A stretch of 64,000 bases of DNA from Ktedonobacteraceae bacterium (GTDB taxonomy: Bacteria; Chloroflexota; Ktedonobacteria; Ktedonobacterales; Ktedonobacteraceae), in the NCBI GenBank assembly GCA_035653615.1, contig DASRBN010000030.1:62001-126000 (forward strand). The letters run 5' to 3'. The notes under the pieces are model-generated. The model had not been told where the DNA came from. It saw nothing but the letters and a program-made list of their open reading frames with translations, and made no database searches. Numbering within the stretch: position 1 is the first letter of the stretch; every line of letters starts with the position of its first letter. A program made the position numbers and the translations under genes. Shown here one piece after another: positions 24,298-32,550 of the stretch.

Positions 24298-25626
24298 CTA
24301 TCGTATCGCGTTCCTGGGATAGCGCGCATCATACTCCGGGGTGGCCAGCATATCCTGTACCTGGATCGTCCTACCCCGTTGCGGGCTGACCGAGACCATC
24401 GCAATGGGCGTTTCGATCAAGGTTTCCAGGCGTTTCAAGTAATTTTTCGCGGCTGCCGGCAGTTGTTCGTAAGAACAAACGCCTGTGGTATCACACTGCC
24501 AGCCTTCAACCTCCTCGTAAACAGGCTCGCAGGCGGCGAGGGCGGTTTGTGTGGCGGGTAGGCTGTGGATGAGCTTGCCGTGAAGCTGGTAAGCGGTACA
24601 GATTTTGATGGTTGGAAGTGTGTCGAGAACATCAAGCTTGGTGATGACGGCGGCATCCAGGCCGTTGAGCTGGGCGACAAAGCGACCGGCAACGGCATCG
24701 AACCAGCCGCAGCGGCGCTCCCTGCCGGTATTGGTACCATATTCATGCCCACGTTCGCGCATCAATTGGCCGGTGCCATCAAAGAGTTCGGTAGGCATGG
24801 GGCCGCTGCCGACACGTGTGATATAGGCCTTGTAGATGCCGATAACGCGATTGATGGAGCGTGGCGGCAATCCTGCACCTGCGGAAGCGTTGGCGGCCAT
24901 TGTCGAAGATGAGGTAACGAAAGGATAGGTGCCGAAATCGATATCCAGCAGCGCGCCCTGGGCGCCCTCCAGAAGAATGGTTTTGCGCTCAAAGAGCGCA
25001 TCATGCAGCATTGCCTGGGTATCGGCGATATGCGAGCGTAATTGCTGGCCGTAACCGAAGTACTCGCCATGGATTTCTTCAAGCGAGAGCGGCGGTTGCC
25101 CATAGATTTCTGTAATCATGCGATTCTTTTGTTGTAGGATGCTGGCGAGCTTACCCCGGAAAGCGTCGACATCGAGCAGGTCTGCCATGCGGATGCCGAT
25201 GCGGGCATGCTTATCAACATAGGCGGGAGAAATGCCCCGCTGCGTACTGCCGATCTTGTCCGCGCCACGAGCCTCTTCCTCAAGGCGGTCGAGCAGAAAA
25301 TGATAGGGCATCACCACGTGTGCCCTTTCACTAATATAAAGCCGGGATGTATCTATACCCCGGCTTTGTAGCTCTTGCATTTCAGCGATAAGGCCCTTGG
25401 GGTCCACCACGACACCATTGCCGATAATGCATGTGGTGTTGGGAAAGAGTATACCTGATGGCACGAGACGAAATGAAAATTCTCCTTTCTCATGCACCAC
25501 GCGGTGTCCCGCATTGCTCCCTCCCTGGTAACGGACGACGAAATCCGCATGCATTGACAACTCATCTACAATCTTCCCCTTGCCTTCGTCTCCCCATTGG
25601 GCTCCGATGACTGCTACAACGGCCAT
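24298..25626 (-). CDS. purA: PurA, adenylosuccinate synthetase
   Basis: The start at 25626 has GAGAGGG upstream and gives the normal N-terminus MAVVAVIGAQWGDEGKGKIVDEL (442 residues, family size 425-460). Other signatures are QGGSNAGHRV, GSTQRGISPAYVDKHARIG, the long ATLEGAQG-like segment (LLEGAQGALLDIDFGTYPFVTSSS), TGRERRCGWFDAV and the IMP/GTP-binding end. It joins IMP and aspartate using GTP, the first step to AMP. It stands alone. The 15 codons upstream are not needed. Confidence 0.97.
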   Translation of the reverse strand: MAVVAVIGAQWGDEGKGKIVDELSMHADFVVRYQGGSNAGHRVVHEKGEFSFRLVPSGILFPNTTCIIGNGVVVDPKGLIAEMQELQSRGIDTSRLYISERAHVVMPYHFLLDRLEEEARGADKIGSTQRGISPAYVDKHARIGIRMADLLDVDAFRGKLASILQQKNRMITEIYGQPPLSLEEIHGEYFGYGQQLRSHIADTQAMLHDALFERKTILLEGAQGALLDIDFGTYPFVTSSSTMAANASAGAGLPPRSINRVIGIYKAYITRVGSGPMPTELFDGTGQLMRERGHEYGTNTGRERRCGWFDAVAGRFVAQLNGLDAAVITKLDVLDTLPTIKICTAYQLHGKLIHSLPATQTALAACEPVYEEVEGWQCDTTGVCSYEQLPAAAKNYLKRLETLIETPIAMVSVSPQRGRTIQVQDMLATPEYDARYPRNAIR

Positions 25627-25718
25627 AGCGTATTTTCCCTCTCCGCTTCTAGTGTTATCCGATTTGTCCATCTGCTATAGTACGTTATGCGCTTCTCAGG
25701 TGTCAAATATTTCCGGTA

Positions 25719-27011
25719 CTACGGTGTTGCCTGCTGGAACTGGAATCGGCCCAGCATGTATTCGAAATATTGCGTATTGGCGGCATCAAATTGGCTAGTA
25801 GATGCCTGTAATTCGATAATGTAGGCCAATCCCTGGTGTACGGTAGCGTAGACCTCAATCTGTTCCTGCTGGTTATTTACCTGGTAAGACGCGATTTTAT
25901 ACACCCAGTTTTCGCCAGCAATGGTTGTGCTTGAAGACGATGTTGGCGGCATATAGCCAGGTTGTGAAGCAAAATTATTCAAATCATTATCAACCAGTTG
26001 ATCTGCTGTACCTGTTGCCGGCCCCGGCGTTTTGAAAGCGGCAAACATATCTGGCGAGGTTGGATTGGTGAACTGTATACCGGTGTTATCTGAAGTGGAT
26101 GCCTCTTGCCATCCAGCAGGATATTCGACTATATAGCCTTTTTGTGTGCATGTGGTATCACACCATGTGAAACCCGGGTCAGGTGGCGTCGAGGTAGCTG
26201 CCGGAGATGGCGATGGTGATGGAGTGGGAGACGGCGTCGAAGAGGCCGTGGGGCTTAACATTGGAGACGGGTTGGATGCCGCCGTTGCCGTAATAACGCT
26301 TGTAGGATGGGAAGCCGTTTTGTTATGGGCTTTAGATGAATTATTATGCAGCAGGTAGATCGCTCCAAAAGCGGCAACGGAAATGATTGCGACTGAGAGA
26401 CAGATGCAAATGATGATGAGGACGGTGTTATTCTGTTTTTTCTGTGGCGGAAAGTCTGGGGGCCTCTGGTAGTTCTGGCCATTGATAAATGGCGGAGGCG
26501 GTGAATACATCGTGGGCGGACTTGCATAGTTGCTCGCCTGAAAAGGACTCATAGATTGACGGTACTGATTAGCGCCCGGAAATTCCCCAGGATTTGGCCT
26601 ACCTATAAACATCTGCGGTTGTTGTGGATAGCCCATCTGAAAGTTCTGATTATTGCTGGCTGCTAAGGAGGACATCGCCTCGGTAGCCTCGTTATAAAAG
26701 CCGGACTGCTGCTGTGGCTCAGATGAGGCAATGATGGGCGAACTGGAATATAAGGGCCCAGACGGCGCAGATTGACCGCCTCCATAAAAGGTATGGGAAG
26801 GGGAACTTGAAGGATGCATTCCTGAGTTGTATGCATTGGGTATTGAGGGCGGGAGCGAACCATATCCGTTGCTCAAAGCTCCGCTGGGCATTGATTGTGA
26901 ATTCATCAACTCAGTTGGCTGCGCAGGCGGTATATTAGGTGTTCCACATTGTCCACAAAATGTTTCACCTGGGCCGACCTCATTACCGCAGTTAGGGCAT
27001 CTCATTGCCAT
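25719..27011 (-). CDS. Zinc-ribbon protein with one membrane helix and extracytoplasmic C-terminal domain
   Basis: The start at 27011 (AGAGGA upstream) gives 430 residues. The order is an N-terminal zinc ribbon (CPNCGNEVGPGETFCGQCG), a Pro/Ser/Tyr/Gln-rich cytoplasmic stretch (about 25-190), one membrane helix (VLIIICICLSVAIISVAAFGAIYLL), a Ser/Thr/Pro stalk and a C-terminal globular domain of about 150 residues beginning near FTWCDTTCTQKGYIVEYPAGWQEA. This architecture is common in Ktedonobacteria, often in several paralogues. The function is unknown; a sensor or adhesin-like role is possible. Confidence 0.7.
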   Translation of the reverse strand: MAMRCPNCGNEVGPGETFCGQCGTPNIPPAQPTELMNSQSMPSGALSNGYGSLPPSIPNAYNSGMHPSSSPSHTFYGGGQSAPSGPLYSSSPIIASSEPQQQSGFYNEATEAMSSLAASNNQNFQMGYPQQPQMFIGRPNPGEFPGANQYRQSMSPFQASNYASPPTMYSPPPPFINGQNYQRPPDFPPQKKQNNTVLIIICICLSVAIISVAAFGAIYLLHNNSSKAHNKTASHPTSVITATAASNPSPMLSPTASSTPSPTPSPSPSPAATSTPPDPGFTWCDTTCTQKGYIVEYPAGWQEASTSDNTGIQFTNPTSPDMFAAFKTPGPATGTADQLVDNDLNNFASQPGYMPPTSSSSTTIAGENWVYKIASYQVNNQQEQIEVYATVHQGLAYIIELQASTSQFDAANTQYFEYMLGRFQFQQATP

Positions 27012-27126
27012 ATGTTGCGTTCCTCTTCCCTGTTGCCTCATGAGATTGTTCATTCCATTACCGGCGTCCATTATAGCTCATAGATGTGTTCTTGGCTACC
27101 CATTTGACCGAATGTCTCATAAGGGG

Positions 27127-27654
27127 TTAAGGTATGTCATCGAACGGCTTTTCGGTCACCTCTTCAAAGTGAATAGGGATGCGTCTCAATCCCTCGCCCT
27201 CATAATGATGATAGGCTACGAAAGACGAATCCGGCAACAATCGCAAATGACGTTGTACCTGCTGTAATAACGTTGGATTGCGGTCAAATGGTCCGCTAAT
27301 AATCAACCATATCCAGGGAATCTGCTGTTCAACGTTGACCCGTTTCATATTCTGGCGATCGGTGCTGCTGGCGACGGCCAGTCCCGTCGGATGACTATGA
27401 TAGACCCCTACAATCTCGCCTGGATGCTCGATGTCAACGGCCAGCAAATCTTCAGGAGCAAATTCGAAGTAAACGGGTGAGTCAAAAATATTGCGCAGGG
27501 GATATGCCTGCTCAATAAACCAGTTCCCATCATCATCTCTTCTTCCCAATAGAACCCCGCACGCCTCGATGAACTGGCGTTTATGGACATCCAGCAGCAT
27601 CGTTTTCTGGGCGCTAATACTGATGTGAACGAACACTCTACTGTTTTCTCGCAT
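27127..27654 (-). CDS. JAMM/MPN-type zinc metalloprotease domain protein
   Basis: The 175-residue protein has the complete JAMM metal site: Glu30 (FIEACGVLLG), His86 and His88 (GVYHSHPTG) and S-x-x-D (Ser96 to Asp99). Bacterial JAMM proteins cleave isopeptide or peptide bonds, often for sulfur-carrier proteins or small ubiquitin-like tags. No E1-like, ThiS or Ub-like gene is adjacent. The downstream neighbour is the zinc-ribbon membrane protein, 115 nt away on the same strand. The substrate is unknown. Confidence 0.85.
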   Translation of the reverse strand: MRENSRVFVHISISAQKTMLLDVHKRQFIEACGVLLGRRDDDGNWFIEQAYPLRNIFDSPVYFEFAPEDLLAVDIEHPGEIVGVYHSHPTGLAVASSTDRQNMKRVNVEQQIPWIWLIISGPFDRNPTLLQQVQRHLRLLPDSSFVAYHHYEGEGLRRIPIHFEEVTEKPFDDIP

Positions 27655-27755
27655 ATTCTATCAAAGAACGCTTTCTATCCACTTCGAGAGATTTGTGCAT
27701 ATCTTTATACTATCATACGTGGGTGAATTGTGTGAGAATAAACACGACAAGAGCC

Positions 27756-29027
27756 TTATGTGGTCGGCTCCTGGTGGCTCTTGCGCAACGATGGAGTGGC
27801 GATTACTACTGAGACGATGGCTAGAGCAATAATCAATGCCCCGGCAGCATAAGTCTGAAAGTGGCCCCACTCTGTATAGACCAGGCCACCGAGCAGGGGG
27901 CCGAGAATCATCGCGATTGACTGGATTGACTGGCCCGCGCCACCTACCCGGCCTTGCTCACCCGGCCCGACCATGCGCGAGGTTAATCCGCGCAGCGCGT
28001 TTTCGACCAGCCCACCGGAACCCGCGAAGAGAATGACACCTGCTACGAGCAGGATTGGCGAGGCAAACAGCGCGATGGAACCGAGCAGCAGATAGCTGAT
28101 TGCTACCAGAATCAATGAACTGATGCTGAGCTTTACATCGCCGAAGATGGTGATCAACCTGCCCACCAGGATGCCCTGCACGACGATATCGACCACTCCT
28201 ACCGTCGTCGCGATGATTCCTGCTTGAGTAGCATTCCAGCCCAGGCTATCCTTCATCAAAATGGTGAGCGTGGCCTGTAGCATCGCAAACGGCAAGGCGT
28301 AGAAAAAAGCGGCCAGCAATAGCCAGCGCAGATTTGCTAGCCGGAACACGTCGTTCATTTGTTTGAGTGGATTCAGGTCGCGTAGCCGAATTGCCGCCAC
28401 GCGATGCTCTTTGTTCAAGCTCTCGGGCAGGAAAAAGAAACCCCAGGCGATATTGAGCAGGATGACTCCGGCAGCTACGAGAAAGGGTGTGCTATAGTTG
28501 ACAGTCGCCAGCAGACCACCGATGGCAGGCCCAACCATAAAGCCGACTCCTGAGACGCCGCCGATCATACCGAAGTATTTGCCGCGCTCCTCCGGCTTCG
28601 TAATATCGGCGATGTAGCCGAAAAGAACGCTGAAGTTGCCACCCGTCAGGCCATCGATGATGCGTCCCAGGAAGAGTACCCAGAGCGAGGCTCCTAAACC
28701 AAAAAGTATGTAGCCGACTGCTGAACCGAGCAGGCAGATGAACAGGATCGGACGGCGTCCAAAACGGTCGCTCAGCAGGCCCAATCCTGGCGCTGCGATC
28801 ATCTGGCAAATGCCATAACTTGCTGTTAACCATGAGACGACCAGCGCGAGATTGTTCGGATTACTCAGGTGTCGCAATGTCATAAACGGCACAACGGGTC
28901 CTACAATCGTCATGCCCATTGTATTTAAAAATGCCATGACCATGAGAAAGAGCAGCGCCTTGCGTCCCGGAGCAGCTTTTGTGCTGTCTGCATTCTCTGT
29001 TGGCGTAGAGACTTCTGATACATTCAT
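27756..29027 (-). CDS. MFS multidrug/TetA-like efflux transporter
   Basis: The start at 29027 lies 7 nt after GGAGGA and gives 423 residues with about twelve membrane helices. Motif A is clear (GLGLLSDRFGRRPILF, loop 2-3), as is a motif C-like region (GGVSGVGFMVGPAIGGLL) typical of drug/H+ antiporters. TetA-like exporters of this type extrude drugs or metabolites. It follows the MalT-like regulator at 29135 on the same strand (107 nt), which may control it. Confidence 0.88.
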   Translation of the reverse strand: MNVSEVSTPTENADSTKAAPGRKALLFLMVMAFLNTMGMTIVGPVVPFMTLRHLSNPNNLALVVSWLTASYGICQMIAAPGLGLLSDRFGRRPILFICLLGSAVGYILFGLGASLWVLFLGRIIDGLTGGNFSVLFGYIADITKPEERGKYFGMIGGVSGVGFMVGPAIGGLLATVNYSTPFLVAAGVILLNIAWGFFFLPESLNKEHRVAAIRLRDLNPLKQMNDVFRLANLRWLLLAAFFYALPFAMLQATLTILMKDSLGWNATQAGIIATTVGVVDIVVQGILVGRLITIFGDVKLSISSLILVAISYLLLGSIALFASPILLVAGVILFAGSGGLVENALRGLTSRMVGPGEQGRVGGAGQSIQSIAMILGPLLGGLVYTEWGHFQTYAAGALIIALAIVSVVIATPSLRKSHQEPTT

Positions 29028-29134
29028 GTACATGTCCTCCAATCGAATTGCATTGTTTTGTATCATGGTCTCTACTGTACCTGGTGAAAGGACGAACTGG
29101 CATCATGCATGAGGATGATTTGCCGGATGATTTT

Positions 29135-32100
29135 TTAGACCAGTTCAAGCTGCCTGGCAAGGGCGCTAGCCTCGACACGGTTGTTGACGTTCAGTTTGCG
29201 ATAGATACTCTGTACCTGCGTTCGTATCGTATTGACCGACACGACCAGTTCGCGTGCAATCTCTGCATTGGAGTTTCCTGCCGCGAGCAGACGCAGGACT
29301 TTCTGTTCCTGCGAACTTAAAGGCTCTATCAGTACTGTGGTAGGTTGTGTGTTTTGCTCTGATGTGCCGATTTCCCTATCAAAAGCGTGGAGGATGCGAC
29401 GCGCGTAGGCCAGTACAATTTTCTCGTGTATTTGAGGTAAGCATCCGTGCAAGAGGTTGGCCAGTTCCTCGCCTTCATTGAGGTAAAGGCGCATATAGTT
29501 CTCGCCGTGCGTGAGTTTTAATAGTTGCAGTAATTGCTGCTGCGCTTTCTCACGCGATTTCTGTTGGAGATACGCTAGCGTCAGTACCATCCGAATTTCC
29601 ATCCAGAAGTACAGGTGGCCGCTTTGCTGTGTTGCCGCACTTAAGGAATCGAGCCGCTCTATTGCCTCGCCAATCGCTCCTTGCGCAAGAAACAAACGAG
29701 CTTGTAGCAACTGCTCGCGCTGCCGCTGTAGTAATGGTAGAGGTTCTTCACGTTGCTTGATACTTGCAAACCAGCGTTCAGGACCGACGTGGTCACCGCT
29801 CATGAGTTGCAAGCGCGTCAGCGTGGCCTGTACTTCTCGATAGAGGTGGTAGCTGTGAGGCGTGCTGAACGTTGTTTTCCCGGTCAACCACGCCAGGAGA
29901 CGTTGTTGTGCCTGTTTGCTCTGACCCTGCGCGTACTCAATCAGCGCCAGTCGCATCGTTGCCAGGGCCAGAAACTCTTCCACATTCATCTGCTCGCCAA
30001 TTTCCAGGGTCTCCTGTACAGCCTGCTGTGCCTCTTCCAGATTGTTCCATTGATAGGCAATTTGTGCCAGCCCCAACTGCGAACGAGCAATATCGTCAAA
30101 ATCCCCCTGCGCCCGGGCCTCGGCCTGCATCTGGTGAAACTGCTCAGCCGCGTGATGAAGCTCTCCCTGCTCTAAACTTACCCAGCTGAGCATGCCGCGA
30201 GTCGCACGCGCATAGATGACATTGCCCTGTTGTTCATTAAGTGTCAGTGCCTCAAGCAGGTAGGTGCGCGCGTGTTTCAGCTGCCCGTCAACCATCTCTC
30301 CCATTACGACCACCGTCAGAGCAATACTGCGCCAGGTGCGTCCTTCAGGCGGGAGCCATGCCAGCGCCTGTTTGGCCCATGTGACGGCCTGGAGCATTTT
30401 TCCTTCTTGACGCGCTAGTAGTGCCCGGAAAGCGAATACTTCGGCCAGCTTCGCGGTGTTATTGGCATCACGCCATTGTTGTTCCGCCACTTGCAGCAGG
30501 GAATAAATACGCTCTTTGCGGTCTGAAGCACGTGGGTCTTCCATGAGTTTAAAAAGCAGGGTCATGGCGTAGTGCAAACAAAGGTAGGGGTTGCGTTCCA
30601 GCACTTCTTGCGGCAGGCATTCCAACCAGCGATTCAAGCTATACACCTCCGGGATGGTTGGCATAATGCTCTGCTGTTTGTCCTCGATGAACTGCTGGAT
30701 AAGATTGGCGGAGCGGGTAAAGTCAGCAGCATAAAGCGCGGTTTCAATTGCCTCGACCAGCAGTCCATGCTGCTCGTACCACAGGCTTGCCGCGGCAGCA
30801 AGGGCGCGCAATCGCTCATCTCCCAATCGTTTGCGAGCTTCTTGCTGCATTGCATCAGCAAAGAGAGATTGATAGCGTCCCCACTCTCCTGTAGCGTTTA
30901 ATGGTATCAGAAAAAGATCGCCTCCATATAGTGCCGCGAGCCGCTGCGTGCTGTCATTGCGCTCCAATACCGCATCGCAAAGCGCGGCTGCCAGGCGAGG
31001 AAAGATGCATGTCTGTAGCAGAAACTCTTGCAGGTCTTCCGGTAGTGTCCGCAGCACTTCGTTCAGAAAGTAATCCTGGATTCTCCAATAACGGCCTGAA
31101 AATGCCTCCAGCGTGTGCTCAAATTCTTGCTCGCTTTTCACAAGAGGCAACGTTCCGGAGAGCAGGCGTATACCCGCGGGCCAACCCTCCAGTTTATCGT
31201 ATATCTGGCGCAACACTTTTTCTGAAAGTGGGAAAGGGAGTTCCTGCTCGAAAAAAGTGCGCGTCTCTTCTCGCGAAAACCCCAGGTATGGCGGGTAGAT
31301 TTCCAGCAGCTCGTTACGCGCGCGCAGGCGGGTCAAAGAGAGAGTAGGGTCTCCACGCATAAGCAGGAACACGTGAAACGAAGTGGGCAGGTGCTCAAGG
31401 AAAAAAGCGAGTGTTTCACGCAGCGGCGGCGAGCTAATCGTATGAAAATCATCCAGAATCAGGACACCAGGTTGTTCAAGCTGGCTTAACTCGTTCAATA
31501 GAGCGATCAGCATCATTTGCAGAGGCTTGAAAGGTGGCAACCGGTTTGCCAGCAACAATTCAAGCGCCTCCTTGCCGAAGTCTGCTTGAAACTTCTGGCA
31601 AGCCGCAATGATGTAACGCCAGAAGCGAATGGGATCGTTATCGCCCTCATCCAGGGCAACATAGGCGATACGCGCAACGTCCTGGTCTGTGCCTCTTTCC
31701 GCAATCCATTGAGCAACTGCAGTTGTCTTGCCATAACCTGCTGGGCTGGAGATGATGGTCAATTTGTGTTCGAGACCTTTATCCAGCAGTTCCAGCAAAT
31801 GCTCGCGTTTCAGAAGTGATTTCTGGCTGCGAGGTGGCTGTAGTTTGGGCATCAAGAGTGGTTCGAATTGTACAGGACTGAAAGCAGGGGAAGCGTTCTC
31901 AGAGGGCTGGCCAGTTTTCACCTCATCCCACTGTGCTAATAGGGTTGAGATTTCTTCCAGTCGTTCCGCGTTCAATTGCACGCTGCGACCGGCGTAACGC
32001 TTCACCATCTGCTTTCCATGGCGTTGATAAGCGTACCAGTAATCATCTTCACCACGGCTGCGCTTCTCTTTCAACAAATTGATCTGTCCATTGCGACCAT

Positions 32101-32248
32101 GAAAGGCAAACGAGCGATGGGCTGCGAGCCATTGCTGCCAGTATTCTTCATCTGACAGCAAATGTGAAGCTCCGCTTTTCGACTCGGTTAAAAGATACCT
32201 GTCTTCCTTCTGGGACCAGATTACGATGTATTGTGCTGTCTTCGGCAT
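29135..32248 (-). CDS. MalT-like STAND transcriptional regulator, LuxR family
   Basis: The 1037-residue protein has an N-terminal segment of about 130 residues with no name known to me (YWYAYQRHGKQMVKRYAGR), a STAND ATPase with Walker A SPAGYGKT (168-175) and ILDDFH (Walker B), a TPR-like helical array (about 480-930) and a C-terminal LuxR HTH (LSSQEQKVLRLLAAGNSNAEIARELVVSVNTIRTQVQSIYRKL). Members bind an inducer in the TPR region, oligomerise with ATP and activate transcription. Likely targets are the adjacent MFS gene or the GH63 gene upstream. Confidence 0.9.
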   Translation of the reverse strand: MPKTAQYIVIWSQKEDRYLLTESKSGASHLLSDEEYWQQWLAAHRSFAFHGRNGQINLLKEKRSRGEDDYWYAYQRHGKQMVKRYAGRSVQLNAERLEEISTLLAQWDEVKTGQPSENASPAFSPVQFEPLLMPKLQPPRSQKSLLKREHLLELLDKGLEHKLTIISSPAGYGKTTAVAQWIAERGTDQDVARIAYVALDEGDNDPIRFWRYIIAACQKFQADFGKEALELLLANRLPPFKPLQMMLIALLNELSQLEQPGVLILDDFHTISSPPLRETLAFFLEHLPTSFHVFLLMRGDPTLSLTRLRARNELLEIYPPYLGFSREETRTFFEQELPFPLSEKVLRQIYDKLEGWPAGIRLLSGTLPLVKSEQEFEHTLEAFSGRYWRIQDYFLNEVLRTLPEDLQEFLLQTCIFPRLAAALCDAVLERNDSTQRLAALYGGDLFLIPLNATGEWGRYQSLFADAMQQEARKRLGDERLRALAAAASLWYEQHGLLVEAIETALYAADFTRSANLIQQFIEDKQQSIMPTIPEVYSLNRWLECLPQEVLERNPYLCLHYAMTLLFKLMEDPRASDRKERIYSLLQVAEQQWRDANNTAKLAEVFAFRALLARQEGKMLQAVTWAKQALAWLPPEGRTWRSIALTVVVMGEMVDGQLKHARTYLLEALTLNEQQGNVIYARATRGMLSWVSLEQGELHHAAEQFHQMQAEARAQGDFDDIARSQLGLAQIAYQWNNLEEAQQAVQETLEIGEQMNVEEFLALATMRLALIEYAQGQSKQAQQRLLAWLTGKTTFSTPHSYHLYREVQATLTRLQLMSGDHVGPERWFASIKQREEPLPLLQRQREQLLQARLFLAQGAIGEAIERLDSLSAATQQSGHLYFWMEIRMVLTLAYLQQKSREKAQQQLLQLLKLTHGENYMRLYLNEGEELANLLHGCLPQIHEKIVLAYARRILHAFDREIGTSEQNTQPTTVLIEPLSSQEQKVLRLLAAGNSNAEIARELVVSVNTIRTQVQSIYRKLNVNNRVEASALARQLELV

Positions 32249-32384
32249 TGACGTATATTATCTCTCTTATTTTTGCTCCCCAACAAATCCTTGTGGATGA
32301 TTATATGCCGGAAAGCAATAGAATACAAGCCGATGATGACCCACACGTGGAGAAGATCAGGATGCGAAGCGACAGTGCCCGGGA

Positions 32385-32513
32385 GATTCTGAGCGCAGCG
32401 AAGAATGACAGGTTCCGGGATATGCCGGGGATTCTTCGCTGCGCTCAGCATGACAGGCCCCGGACACACTTGGCTGTCTCTGGGGCCTGTCATGCTGAGC
32501 GCAGCGAAGAATC
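32385..32513. repeat. Long palindromic repeat, perfect 32-bp arms
   Basis: Arms 32430-32461 and 32482-32513 are perfectly inverted over 32 bp with a 20-nt loop. A third partial copy in the orientation of the right arm occupies 32385-32412. The core word, ATTCTTCGCTGCGCTCAG, is shared with 16336-16421 and 49890-49998. It lies between the GH63 and LuxR genes, both on the minus strand, and would act as a strong terminator if transcribed. Confidence 0.85.
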
Positions 32514-32550
32514 TCTGCCCATCTTCTGTGAAATCAGCCAGGAAAAAAGA

